This document shows positions 45,323-56,865 of a stretch of 64,000 nt of DNA, in pieces. This DNA comes from Macrostomum hystrix (Eukaryota > Platyhelminthes > Macrostomidae), in assembly GCA_950097015.1 (NCBI GenBank), contig CATNEN010000025.1:4007001-4071000 (forward strand), written 5' to 3'. A program made the position numbers and the translations under genes. Within the stretch, counting starts at the first letter, position 1. Each line of letters opens with the position of its first letter. A model generated the notes under the pieces. It had not been told where the DNA came from. It searched no databases and saw nothing but the letters and a program-made list of their open reading frames with translations.

Positions 45323-45523
45323 ACGCTGTGAGCCAGTCATCTTCTATCAAGGTGGCCCAGTCAAGCCTGTCAATGACCGCTCTGCAGTCTGCGCTCTAAG
45401 CGGCTAATAATTCTTCAATAAACCAGCGACAGCTTCCGTTTGAAATCTTTACACTAGCCATTGTTGATCTTTGCCAGCGAACACGCCGACCAGGAAGTAC
45501 AAAAGTACAAAAACAGTCCCACA
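45323..45523 (+). other. Probable 5' UTR of the TCF exon after a strong splice acceptor
   Basis: tttccctttcag ends at 45322, so the transcript probably enters here, either by cis-splicing from an upstream noncoding exon or by spliced-leader trans-splicing if the organism uses it. The UTR is 201 bases long. Confidence 0.5.
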
Positions 45524-46364
45524 ATGGCATCGGCGGCATCAATGAGCGGCCACAGATCAAATGGCAATAAGCGTGACTTGGCGGCGGCCGCAGCTCTGGC
45601 CTCCGGCGAAGATTTGGCCGCGTCAGACGAAGTGAAGAATTATAATCAGGAAGACGAGGAGGACAGCGCGGCTGCTCCGCCATTCTCAGCTGCCGAGAAT
45701 CTCCGTCAGGACAAAAGCGAACTAGTTGAGGAGGGCGAGAAGGCACTCTGGAGGCCGTACGCTTCCACTGGAGCGGTCAGCAGTGGCGGCGGGGGTCACT
45801 CCGGATCGGCTTCGATAAGTGGCGGCCGGCATCACCATCCACTCTGCCAGCCGCCTGCTCCACCGCTTATTCGTCCTCCGCCTCCACCTCAGTCGCAGTT
45901 GCCGCATCAATCGTCGCCGTCTTCCTCTACATCGTCCTCTGCTGCGGCGGTGGCAGCGGCGGCGGCTGCGGCGGCCGCGGCTAGATTTCCCGGCGCGTCG
46001 CATCCGCTGTTTGGCGGCGCCGCTGCCGCGGCTGCTGCTGCTGCTGCGGCTGCGGCTGCGGGTTCGCCGCTGTACGGACCCGGCGGCCCGGTGCCGCTGC
46101 ACCAGTTCCTCAGCCAATGCGCCGCACTGTCATTTCACCCGTCATTTCATCATCATCATCATCCTGGCTGGATGACAACAACTCCTGCTGCTTCTGGCAG
46201 CCGCGGCGGCGGCGGTGGCGGCGGTAATGGTAGCGGAGTCCGCCTCCCAGCGCCCTTTCCATCGACTGTGTCGTCTGCGGCCTACCTGGAGCGTATGTGC
46301 TCTCCCACCGCGACTGCCTCCTCAACTGGTGTCTGCGGCGGTGGCGGTGGCGGTGGCGGTGGAG
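45524..46364 (+). CDS. TCF: TCF/LEF (pangolin) transcription factor, coding exon 1 (beta-catenin-binding region)
   Basis: Encodes residues 1-280 of the nuclear effector of canonical Wnt signalling. Residues 28-73 read GEDLAASDE, then an acidic stretch, then LRQDKSELVEEGE. This matches the order of the beta-catenin-binding segment of TCF proteins (GDDLGANDE, acidic, DLDEVKSSLVNESE). The remainder is Pro-, His-, Ala- and Gly-rich with two long alanine runs, and corresponds to the variable middle region where Groucho binds in other TCFs. I chose the ATG at 45524 (acaATGg); the frame upstream of it starts only at a non-ATG codon. The exon ends in a Gly run at a consensus donor (GGAG|GTAAGT), phase 1. 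The family is certain from exon 2. The start is likely but untested. Confidence 0.9.
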
Positions 46365-46394
46365 GTAAGTGTCTATTGCTTGAATTAATTAACT

Positions 46395-46710
46395 GGGGAT
46401 CATAGAGACAGCTGATCATAGAGACAGGTCATTATCGAGACAGCTGATCATGGAGACAGGTGATCATAGAGTCAGGGATCATAGAGTCAGGTGATCATAG
46501 AGTCAGGTGATCATAGAGTCAGGTGATCATAGAGTCAGGTGATCATAGAGTCAGGTGATCATATAGACAGGTGATCATAGAGTCAGGTGATCATGGAGAC
46601 AGGTGATCATGGAGTCAGGTGATCATAGAGACAGGTGATCATAGAGTCAGGTGATCATGGAGACAGGTGATCATAGAGTCAGGTGATCATATAGACAGTG
46701 ATTATAAAGT
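46395..46710. repeat. 16 bp minisatellite in the TCF intron, about 19 copies
   Basis: The unit is gatcatagagtcaggt with gagac and atgg variants. It begins about 30 bases after the donor of coding exon 1. Confidence 0.95.
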
Positions 46711-49700
46711 AATGTATCCCTGATCATAGGTCTATTGAGTGCAGTATTCATTCTTCTCTCTTCCATCCCCTACTATATACTCTGCGGCATTGTCATTTCG
46801 CATTGAATATCTCCTTCCTCCTTTCCATCCTGACTCCTCGCAACTCTCGCCTGCTTGCAACCGCGTGACCGCCGTGGCGCTTCGCTCCTCGCCTGTCAAT
46901 CATGCCCTCGAATGGCCCACTTCAGGCCCCGGCCCTGACACCTCTCTCCTTTAAGTCCTAGCCCCTACTCAACCGATTCGGCGGTTCGCCCCCCGACCCT
47001 GCGGTGGTTGACATCTTCATTTGCGATCAGCCTTCTCACCCGTGGCCCAATGGCTCTTGAAACTGATGCTCTACTGGCCGTCTTTGTCTCCAGCTCTGTT
47101 GCTCTCTCACCACCTCACCTACCTCGGCGTGTCTCGCTGGCTCCTAATTCCCAATTCTGTCCTGTATTGAAAGACGCACCCCATAGGTCGGTGCGGTGGG
47201 CCCCTTCAAATTCTCTGGACGCTTCGTTGGAGCAAAAAAAATTCTAAGAAAAAGTGTCGAGAAGAGCAATACAATTTCTTTGCTGCTGCTGCTGCTGCTG
47301 CTGCCGCTAGTTTTTCTTAGCGTTTTTGTTAGCTTTTTTGTTATTAGGATCATCTTGAAACGTCTTCCAATTTTTCGTATCTTCATCACTTACTTCTATT
47401 GCCTGTATAGAGATCTTGAATTAATCTTTTCTACTCTTTTCCGCAACCAAGCGTGCCTGCAGCTTGCGTGACAGTTGATCACACCCGCAGTGTGTTAACC
47501 TGTTGACACCTGCAGACAATGCGCCATTTTCACATCAACTGGTGCCAATACGCACTCGATCACTATTGGGCTGCATTCTTTAGGCCGAGATTTAGATCGG
47601 TAAAAAATCTGATGCCGTGGCGTCGCCATCCACTCAACCCTCTCTCTCCTTTCTCCTTCCTCTTGTCATTCAGCTCATTATTTGTGACTATTATTTGATT
47701 AATTAACCAAAAAAGCAACGGTTTTCCTCTCTTTTTTTCTATTATTTATAGAAGCAGTTTCCGGAATCTGGCTTTTTTCTTTGCTTTCTGGCCAAGTTCC
47801 GTTAGATTTCAAGATTGTGAATATTTGTGATTTCTCTAGTTTGTTGTGCTAGTTTTTTTCTCTCTCCTACTAAAACTATGCATTTTTGTTATAATCAGTC
47901 GTGTTCTTGTGTCATTGTTCTGGCGTGTTGTGTTGCATTGTCTCTCTTATATTTGTCTATTTTTTTATAGTTGACCCGAGCCTTTGCAGGATGACAGATG
48001 AAGGATGAAGAATAAAATATGAAGAATGAACAATGAATAATGAACAATGAGGAGTGAAGAGTGAAGAATGAAAAATGTACGATGAAGAATAGAAGATAAA
48101 TGATGAAGAATGAACAATGAATGATGAAGAATGAAGGATGAATAATACGATATAAATGATGAAGAATGGAGGGTGGGAATGAATGAAGTCATAGATAGTT
48201 GCTTTCGAACGAGCTATGAATGATGAAGATGTAGAACTTTAAATTGTCAGTCTTAAGTTAAAACTGTTTAATAAATGAAACCGCATTTCATAATCTATTA
48301 TCTATCTTTCAGTCTTGGTTTTTTCTCTACTAGAGTTGTAACATTGATTTTATTTAGAGTTTATATTAGGCAGAAGTTGGTATTTAGTATTTTTTGTATT
48401 AGATAATAAAACTGTAAAGTCACCATTCGACAGGCCTAGTTAACGGATTGTTCAGGCAGGCTGGCCAATAAAACTATTTCGGGTTGAACCAAAGTGTTTA
48501 TAGTTTGTTTGGGCCAAGCTCTAGTTCAGAAGCAGCAGTAGCAGCAATATTCGCTGTATCAAATTGCGAAATAAAACAAACTGATAAACTCGAGCAGGAC
48601 TGGGTCTTGGGGCTGAAAAGTGTAGGCCGGCTGAATGCATTTTTTGTATCCATGCAAGTCAGCTACCTTCCCACCAATCTTTTAAGCCATTCGAACTGCA
48701 TTAGTTATTATTTTTATTTTTATAGATTCGCTTTTTTTCGCGTCAGCTCGAGGCAATAACAATGACTGAAGTGGCAATATATGTGTAGCCTGTGTTCTTT
48801 TTTTTGGTTGTTTTTCAATGATTTTCTACAGTTTTGCTGCATCTGTCTCACGCACGCGACCCTCGGTTGTGTGTTTTTGGAAAGCCAATATCGACTGTAA
48901 AATTAGAATATTGCTGTTTTATTAGCTTCTTGTGGCCGTGTCGCATCCAATTCGCACAAAATTAATTCGAATGCCTAACAAACTCGTCAGTAGATTTGAG
49001 GCATCAATCACACCTATGCAGCAGCAGCAGCATGACTATCATCCCATTTTTATGTATATATTAAACATTCCCGACTTAGTTAAAAGCAGAGAGAAAAAGA
49101 GACAGGGTTAAGGTTGAGACTTCCGACACTGGTTTGAGACTGCAACTCCTCACCTAGCAGCTGTCTGTTAGCCGCGTGATTGACAGCTTTGGTTAGCCAT
49201 TCTCAACTGGCTGTGACGAGGTTTCTGTCCAGCAAACTATCAACTTCCCCTCTTGCATTTGTTCTTCTACGGTGAAATTCTGAGTTTTGTTTTACTAGCC
49301 AGCTTTTCATATAATGATGATGGGCGCCAACTAGGCAAAAAACTAGTAGCCTGAGTAGGAAGACTTCGAATCCTCACGAGGGGCCACTTTCTCCTCTCCC
49401 TAAGCTTTTTTCACGGGAAGAAAACATAAAATATATATACTAGTATATGAGATCCCATCCTCACACAAAGGGGACACACACTGAGTGAGTGAGTGAGGGG
49501 CGGAGACCGGAAGCCGCATAGCAACAACAATAGGAAGTTGAAAGAGGCCAAGTCAGGAGAGAATTGAGTAACAGAAGTGGACAAATTCGTGTTAAGATGA
49601 CGGAAAGTGAGAAATAGAGAGAGAGAGAGGATGTAAGACATTGCGTGGAGCCTCGTTTTGGCGTCGCTTCTGCTACTCATTTTTCATCACCTCATTTTTT

Positions 49701-50003
49701 CTATATAACTCGGAGCTCTGGAAAACTCCAAATAGAGACCATTTTGCCAGCCTGTTTGACTGACAAGTCGCTGAGGGGGCGGGCGGCGGCGGCGGTGGCG
49801 GCTGGATGGTGGGGTAGCGTGACGTATTTTCTCTTCCTTTCTGTCAGTCTCGCTCCCCTCTACGTGTTTTTAATTTCTCATATGGTTCCCCTACCAACGA
49901 CGATTTTTTTAATAATCAAGAAGAGAGCATCTGGCGAGCATTGAGATTCGAATGCTCTCTATTATCATTTTACGGTTCTAAATCAATAATAAAAATCTTT
50001 CAG
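46711..50003 (+). other. Rest of the TCF intron
   Basis: The intron runs from 46365 (GTAAGT) to 50003 (CTTTCAG). It holds a ctg run near 47281-47304, an irregular AT-rich repeat of gaatgaacaatgaa type at 47990-48200, and a degenerate tRNA-like motif around 49345-49385 (tagcctgagtagg, cttcgaatcc). No extra exon was recognised. Confidence 0.6.
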
Positions 50004-51220
50004 CTAACGGACGCGCCTATCAGGAACATTTGACCGCTCAACGGCACCAGCACCAGCGCCAGCACCAGCGCCAGCATCAGCATCAGCAGCACGTGAAGAA
50101 GCCACTAAACGCATTCATGATCTTCATGAAAGAACAGCGGCCAAAAGTGGTGTCCGAATGCACTCTGAAAGAGTCGGCGGCCATCAACCAGATCCTTGGC
50201 CGGCGCTGGCATTCGCTAAGCCGCGAGGAGCAGGCCCGCTATTACGAGCTAGCCCGCCAGGAGAAAGAGCATCACGCCAAGCTTTATCCCAACTGGTCGG
50301 CTAGGGATAACTACGGAGGAATTGCGCGCAAGAGAAAAAAACAGAAACTGCGACTCCTGACACCTGCGGCCAACGGGTCCAGCAGTCTTGTTGGCGGAGG
50401 CGGCGGCGGCGGCTGTCCACCTGATGTTGCTATGGCAACCTGCGGAGTGAGCAGCGCCTCATCTGTTGCTGCTGTTGCTGCTGCTGCTGTTGCTGCGGCA
50501 GCCAATCCCCGCAGCGTCCTGCCCGCCTCGATGATGGGCGCCGTGTCCACGCCTACTTCTGGCGTTTCCGCTGCCGCCGCCGCCCACGCGGCCGCCGCCG
50601 CAGCCGCCGCCGCAGCCGCGGCCGCCTCCGCCGCGAAGAAGTGCCGCGCCGTGTTCGGCCTGGAGCGCCAGGACCTGTGGTGCAAGCCGTGCAAGCGAAA
50701 GAAGAAGTGCGTCAAATTTGCCTCCACCGACGGCTGTGATGCGCAGTCGCAGCTGCTGCCGCCGCGGCATTCGCTGCTTCCGCCGGGACAGGCGTCCCTG
50801 CCTCTGTCGCAGCAGCAGCAGCCGACGCTGCAGCCACCAATAAAGCGGTCGCGTCCGTCAACTCCGTGCAATAGTCACCATCACCATTTAGCCGCAACTA
50901 GCGCCTGCTCTACTAATAGTAGTACAATTCTCAACTGCAACTTTTTCTGCTCGCCCAATGCCGCCGGCTTCGGAGTCGGCGACGATGGCGACGATGGCGA
51001 CGATGAAGAAGACGAAGTTGATGGCGAAGACTATGACGAAGAGGACTACGATGAGGATGGCGAGGGCGAGTGCGACGCCAGCCACGTTCCTGACGGCGAG
51101 GCCGATGCGGCCTTCTCAGACGTCAAGATCAAAGCCTCGCCGGGTTCGCCGAATCCCGCTGAGGACTATTCGCCTTCGCAATGTGCAGCCCTGGAGTCGC
51201 AGGGCACCCCAGCTTGTTGA
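50004..51220 (+). CDS. TCF: TCF/LEF (pangolin) transcription factor, coding exon 2 (HMG box, C-clamp, acidic tail)
   Basis: Completes a predicted 685-residue protein. The HMG box spans about residues 312-385 ([13 protein letters not shown]...SARDNYG) and is close to that of all TCF/LEF factors, which bend DNA at CTTTG-type Wnt response elements. A basic KRKKQK tail follows directly. At about 492-519 lies a C-clamp ([19 protein letters not shown] then RKKKC) with all four cysteines, as in invertebrate TCF and vertebrate TCF1E/TCF4E, which adds contacts to GC-rich helper sites. Between them are alanine runs. After the C-clamp come Gln/Pro-rich sequence and a long Asp/Glu tract near the C-terminus. 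The acceptor is CTTTCAG, phase 1, and the stop is TGA at 51218-51220. The whole HMG box lies in one exon. Confidence 0.97.
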
Positions 51221-51390
51221 GGAAGATCCGTGTCAAGCTGGTCCGCTCCACTACTGTCTGTCCCATCTTTCATCTTTCATCTCCTCAGTCCGAGTGCGCG
51301 CATGCAAGCTTTGTGGCTCCGCTGTTTCAAAGTGCATTGTTTTAAAAACTATATTAAATCTTCAATAAATTCGATTTCCAAATGTTAGTT
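51221..51390 (+). terminator. TCF 3' UTR with polyadenylation signal
   Basis: AATAAA at 51364-51369 lies about 145 bases after the stop, with attaaa just before it. The cleavage site would be near 51385. The UTR would be very short. Confidence 0.7.
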
Positions 51391-52135
51391 GTCCTGTGTA
51401 CACATCGAGACACCTGCGCTTAATCGCCGATTTTTTTCTGCCGATTTTCCTGTGGTCAGCCCTTATTCCACTGTCTGCCTGTCTTTGCTGCCCGGGTCTC
51501 CTCTCATGCCGTAAATGTTTTCATTCTTTGTCTCTCGCCCCTGCGAGCTGTCCTATTCGTGTCGCACTACTTGTGAGTAGGTTTTTAGGCCGCTACTACT
51601 TAAAAAAAGAGTCTCGGACAGAGGAGTTGCTATGCCGAATTTTTTAATGCCGAGCTTCTCATCCACAATGAGCTTCAATCAATTTTGTTGTTTAAAACCC
51701 TGTACAGTTGCCCAACTCTTTAATTGGACCACAATTTGAAATTGTTGTGATTTGAAAAATGTTCGTACAAATTTATTATTGATTAGGAATTGTGTTTTAA
51801 ATCAAATCAGAGCTTTTCGTCAATTTCAGAACCATTCTTACTGTCCTGAATTATTAAAACTAAATTAGTTTTATTTATTATATGCTTGTGTTTATGTACA
51901 TTGATAATTAAACTGTTACAGCACTGATAAGTGACGCAGTTAGACACCTCGCACACACAAACACACTGAAAATCATCTAATTCTGGCTGTGCTTTTGTGT
52001 GTGCTAAGCGTGTTTAATTCAAATCTTTACTATGCGAAAATCTGGTTTTTCATTTGTTCCGTGACTTGAAGACTTGAAGTTTCGTGAACGACCTAGAAGA
52101 TAATAAATAGTACAATATCAATGCACTGTACTTTT
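51391..52135. other. Spacer between TCF and the transporter, nothing recognised
   Basis: Pyrimidine-rich, then AT-rich unique sequence. No gene is supported. Confidence 0.5.
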
Positions 52136-52412
52136 AGGACAGGCAGTTAGACACCTATTTGACAGGCAGTTAGACACCTATTTGACAGGCAGTTAGACAC
52201 CTATTTGACAGGCAGTTAGACACCTATTTGACAGGCAGTTAGACACCTATTTGACAGGCAGTTAGACACCTATTTGACAGGCAGTTAGACACCTATTTGA
52301 CAGGCAGTTAGACACCTATTTGACAGGCAGTTAGACACCTATTTAACAGGCAGTTAGACACCTATTTGACAGGCAGTTAGACACCTATTTGACCGGTAGT
52401 TAGACACATGTT
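52136..52412. repeat. 23 bp minisatellite, about 12 copies
   Basis: The unit gacaggcagttagacacctattt is nearly invariant. Confidence 0.97.
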
Positions 52413-52479
52413 GCAAATCCTGTTGCATAAGTAGTTAAGAAATCTAATGTACAGGCATACTTAGACACCCTGCAGAATA

Positions 52480-52900
52480 GGTTAGATTTCAGTTAGACAC
52501 CTGCACGACAGGTTAGATTCCAGTTAGACATATGTAGGACAGGTTAGATTCCAGCTAGATACCTGCAGAACAGGTTAGATTCCAGTTAGACAGGTTAGAT
52601 TCCAGTTAGACAGGTTAGATTCCAGTTAGACAGGTTAGATTCCAGCTAGATACCTGCAGAACAGGTTAGATTCCAGTTAGACAGGTTAGATTCCAGTTAG
52701 ACAGGTTAGATTCCAGTTAGACAGGTTAGATTCCAGTTAGACAGGTTAGATTCCAGTTAGACAGGTTAGATTCCAGTTAGACAGGTTAGATTCCAGTTAG
52801 ACAGGTTAGATTCCAGTTAGACAGGTTAGATTCCAGTTAGACAGGTTAGATTCCAGTTAGACAGGTTAGATTCCAGTTAGACAGGTTAGATTACAGTTAG
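52480..52900. repeat. 20 bp minisatellite, about 18 copies
   Basis: The unit agttagacaggttagattcc has some longer left-hand units that add atacctgcagaacaggttag. It shares gttagaca with the preceding 23 bp array, so the two are probably related. Confidence 0.95.
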
Positions 52901-52944
52901 ACAGTTAGTTAGATACCAATTAAACGGGAGGTAAGAAACCTGTT

Positions 52945-53085
52945 GGATGGAGTGTATACACCTGTTGGATGGAGTTTATACACCTGTTGGATGGAGTTTA
53001 TACACCTGTTGGATGGAGTTTATACACCTGTTGGATGGAGTTTATACACCTGTTGGATGGAGTTTATACACCTGTTGGGGCAGTT
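52945..53085. repeat. 22 bp minisatellite, 6 copies
   Basis: The unit is gttggatggagtttatacacct. Confidence 0.95.
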
Positions 53086-53539
53086 ACATGGACACCTGTA
53101 GTACTAACAGCGACTTGCGAGTCAGAAATTAGCTTAAATACTGCTTGTTATCTGGTGTTAGTGTTTTTAATGAAGAAATCTTAGTTTATCGTTAAATTGT
53201 ACATTGCAGAATTGTAAATATTTTACTGTTCGTACTTATTGCTAGTTTAAAAAAAAACGTTAGTGCCTTTTTACCATTGTCAGTAACAAAACTTAATTTC
53301 AATATCTGAGCCAGAAAAGAACTGTGCCACGAGTTTATTTATTGCCAATATAATCCAAGTATTTTCTATTTCATGGCTGTAATATAACATCTGCCTTTAC
53401 TGCTGTGCCGATTGCGAATAACTCGTGTGCTTCTTTTACGTTTTACAGTCTCAGGAACTGTAAACACCTATTTACTGTAAACACCGATCTTTTATTTACT
53501 GGTTTAGCCTGCTTCTGATTTTGTATTCCTTGAAAAGTC
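53086..53539. other. Spacer, nothing recognised
   Basis: AT-rich unique sequence between arrays. Confidence 0.5.
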
Positions 53540-54310
53540 TACTTCCCATGAAGATTCTACTCCCCTGAAGATTCTATTTCCCTGAAGATTCTACTCCCCT
53601 GAAGATTCTATTTCCCTGAAGATTCTACTCCCCTGAAGATTCTATTCCCCTGAAGATTCTATTCCCCTGAATATTCTATTCCCCTGAAGATTCTATTCCC
53701 CTGAAGATTCTATTCCCCTGAAGGTTCTATTCCCCTGAAGATTCTATTCCTCTGAAGATTATATTATCCTGAAGATTCTATTCCCCTGAAGATTCTATTC
53801 CGCTGATGATTCTATTCCCCTGAAGATTCTATTCCTCTGAAGATTATATTATCCTGAAGATTCTATTCCCCTGAAGATTCTATTCCCCTGAAGATTCTAT
53901 TCCCCTAAAGATTCTATTCCCCTGAAGATTCTTACTTTCCCTGAAGATTCTATTATCCTGAAGATTCTATTCTCCTAAAGATTCTATTCCCCTAAAGATT
54001 CTACTCCCCTGAAGATTGTATTTCCCTGAAGATTCTATTCCCCTGAAGATTCTACTCCCCTGAAGATTGTATTTCCCTGAGGATTCTACTCCCCTGAAGA
54101 TTGTATTTCCCTGAAGATTCTACTCCCCTGAAGATTCTATTCCCCTGAAGATTCTACTCCCCTGAAGATTCTACTTCCCTGAAGATTCTATTCCCCTGAA
54201 GATTCTACTCCCCTGAAGATTCTATTCCCCTGAAGATTCTACTCCCCTGAAGATTCTACTTTCCCCTGAAGATTCTACTTTCCCCTGAGGATTCCAGTTC
54301 CCCTGAGGTG
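53540..54310. repeat. 17 bp minisatellite, left block, about 45 copies
   Basis: The unit is cccctgaagattctatt, with tactc and tattt variants. Nearly every copy contains gaagattc. Confidence 0.95.
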
Positions 54311-54779
54311 TGTATCGACCCCTAGGAATGTTTTAGGCACCGTTTAGTTATTGTCTCGGATTAAGCAATGTACTTTAAGGGGCATATAAATATTTTATTT
54401 TTATGGTGAATTTTGTATTGTAAAAGTAAGTTTCTATCTGAATTACCTCTACTATCTCATGTTTCTGACCGATATTGCTAGCCAATTTTCAATGTTTTAA
54501 GTTTTTGCTTCTAATTACGAGTGCATACTTTTTGCTTGCTTGCCTCTTCTAGGACCTTGTCTTACTGCTCTGCGTTCACATCTGGCCTTTGCAATTTGAT
54601 TTTATTGAGATTAATAAATAAATACATAGAAAAATAAAGTTTTCTTAGTTTAAAAGGCATTGCTTTCAAGCTCTTTGTATGCTATTTCTACTGTTAGATT
54701 CAGTTTTTCAGTTTTTAGTTGGTGTCAGGTATCAGCTCGTACGTTAAATTCAAATACGAAGTAAAATATAAATTTACCT
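54311..54779. other. Unique spacer between two blocks of the same array
   Basis: About 470 bases of AT-rich sequence separate the two 17 bp blocks. No gene recognised. It could be an insertion into one ancestral array or unique sequence between two seeded arrays. Confidence 0.5.
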
Positions 54780-55310
54780 GCTGAAGATTCTACCCTGAAG
54801 ATTCGAACCTGAAGATTTAAACCTGAGGATTCTACTTCCCTGAAGATTCTACTCCCCTGAAGATTCTACTCCCCTGAAGATTCTACTTCCCTGAAGATTC
54901 TACTCCCCTGAAGATTCTACTCCCCTGAGGATTCTACTTCCCTGAAGATTCTACTCCCCTGAAGATTCTACTTCCCGGAAAGTTCTACTTCCCTGAAGAT
55001 TCTACTCCCCTGAAGATTCTACTCCCCTGAAGATTCTACTCCCCTGAAGATTCTACTCCCTAAAGATTCTACTCCCCTAAAGATTCTACTCCCCTAAAGA
55101 TTCTACTCCCCTGAAGATTCTACTCCCCTGAAGATTCTACTTCCCTGAAGATTCTACTCCCCTGAAGATTCTACTTCCCTGAAGATTCTACTCCCCAGAA
55201 GATTCTACTTCCCTGAAGATTCTACTCCCCTGAAGATTCTACTTCCCTGAATATTCTATTCTTCTGACGATTCTACTCCCCTGAAGATTGTATTCCCCTG
55301 AATACTATTT
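54780..55310. repeat. 17 bp minisatellite, right block, about 30 copies
   Basis: Same unit as 53540-54310, with cttccctgaagattcta and ctcccctgaagattcta alternating. It ends about 150 bases before the first transporter exon. Confidence 0.95.
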
Positions 55311-55458
55311 TTCTCCTGTTGGGGATTTAGTTCGAAAGGTTTTCAATCAAAACGAATGACCATAACCTACACATTGCAGTCCAGCCGAGCTGTTTAAGTC
55401 GAATTCCATCCAATAATATAAATCAGTGACAAGCAAGTGGAGCTGGTTGACTGAGGCT

Positions 55459-55534
55459 ATGTCAGACTCCAGTGGTGGCGGCGCCTCTTCCGCCGCCGCC
55501 AGATACGGCTTCGATGACATTATCAACGAGGACG
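55459..55534 (+). CDS. SVOP: SVOP/SV2-like major facilitator transporter, coding exon 1
   Basis: A short first coding exon of 25 codons plus one base, starting MSDSSGGG and ending at the donor GAC G|GTAAGT. It is Ser/Gly/Ala-rich, as expected of the cytoplasmic N-terminus. I chose this ATG because the phase 1 donor joins exactly to the acceptor before 61684, giving an Asp codon and an unbroken frame into the recognised transporter sequence. A possible acceptor (cattgcag, ending at 55379) lies upstream and would set the 5' UTR. Because it is short and low in complexity, this exon is less certain than the next two. Confidence 0.65.
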
Positions 55535-55734
55535 GTAAGTTGGGATTTTGACTCAATTCATACGGGTAAACTTTTCGTCTATTATTTGATCTCACGAAGC
55601 GAAAACATAATATCGTTTTTTGCAGCTTCAGAATCGCCATTTCAGCAACAGATTCTACCGAGTGTTGAAATAGTTCAATCCAGTTAGTATTTTTGTTTGC
55701 GTGCTGACTGCATTACTAACTGTTTAATTGTTAG

Positions 55735-56865
55735 GTTAAGGTTTCTGTTGTGTATTGGTTAGGCTAAGGGTTCTGTTGTGTAATGGTTAGGCTAAGGGTT
55801 CTGTTCAAGGACCACTAGTAGATAGTCTACTTGAGTAGTCCGTGGTTCTGTTGTGTAATGGTTAGGCTAAGGGTTCTGTTGTGTAATGGTTAGGCTAAGG
55901 GTTCTGTTGTGTAATGTTTAGGCTAAGGGTTCTGTTGTGTAATGGTTAGGCTAAGGGTTCTGTTGTGTAATGGTTAGGCTAAGGGTTCTGTTGTGTAATG
56001 GTTAGGCTAAGGGTTCTGTTGTGTAATGGTTAGGCTAAGGGTTCTGTTGTGTAATGGTTAGGCTAAGGGTTCTGTTGTGTAATGGTTAGGCTAAGGGTTC
56101 TGTTGTGTAATGGTTAGGCTAAGGGTTCTGTTGTGTAATGGTTAGGCTAAGGGTTCTGTTGTGTAATGGTTAGGCTAAGGGTTCTCTTGTGTAATGGTTA
56201 GGCTAAGGGTTCTCTTGTGTAATGGTTAGGCTAAGGGTTCTCTTGTGTAATGGTTAGGCTAAGCGTTCTGTTGTGTAATGGTTAGGCTAAGGGTTCTGTT
56301 GTGTAATGGTTAGGCTAAGGATTCTGTTGTGTAATGGTTAGGCTAAGGGTTCTGTTGTGTAATGGTTAGGCTAAGGGTTCTGTTGTGTAATGGTTAGGCT
56401 AAGGATTCTGTTGTGTAATGGTTAGGCTAAGGGTTCTCTTGTGTAATGGTTAGGCTAAGCGTTCTGTTGTGTAATGGTTAGGCTAAGGGTTCTGTTGTGT
56501 AATGGTTAGGCTAAGGATTCTGTTGTGTAATGGTTAGGCTAAGGGTTCTGTTGTGTAATGGTTAGGCTAAGGGTTCTCTTGTGTAATGGTTAGGCTAAGC
56601 GTTCTGTTGTGTAATGGTTAGGCTAAGGATTCTGTTGTGTAATGGTTAGGCTAAGCGTTCTGTTGTGTAATGGTTAGGCTAAGCGTTCTGTTGTGTAATG
56701 GTTAGGCTAAGGGTTCTCTTGTGTAATGGTTAGGCTAAGCGTTCTGTTGTGTAATGGTTAGGCTAAGGATTCTGTTGTGTAATGGTTAGGCTAAGCGTTC
56801 TGTTGTGTAATGGTTAGGCTAAGCGTTCTGTTGTGTAATGGTTAGGCTAAGCGTTCTGTTGTTTC
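55735..56865. repeat. 28 bp minisatellite in transporter intron 1, about 40 copies
   Basis: The unit is gttctgttgtgtaatggttaggctaagg, with aagcg and aagga variants. It is interrupted at 55806-55844 by a small hAT-like element. The words resemble telomere repeats only loosely. Confidence 0.96.
55806..55844. mobile_element. 39 bp hAT-like mini-element inside the 28 bp array
   Basis: The ends are caaggaccact and agtagtccgtg, imperfect inverted repeats. It is flanked by gttctgtt on both sides (55798-55805 and 55845-55852). Neighbouring array units show the uninterrupted sequence, so the 8 bp duplication is demonstrated inside the window. It belongs with 27564-27598 (shared CA-GGAC ends). Confidence 0.75.

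Noticed and set aside
55735-56865. Interstitial telomere repeat
   Set aside because: ggttaggctaagggtt only loosely resembles TTAGGG. The 28 bp unit does not contain consecutive telomere hexamers.
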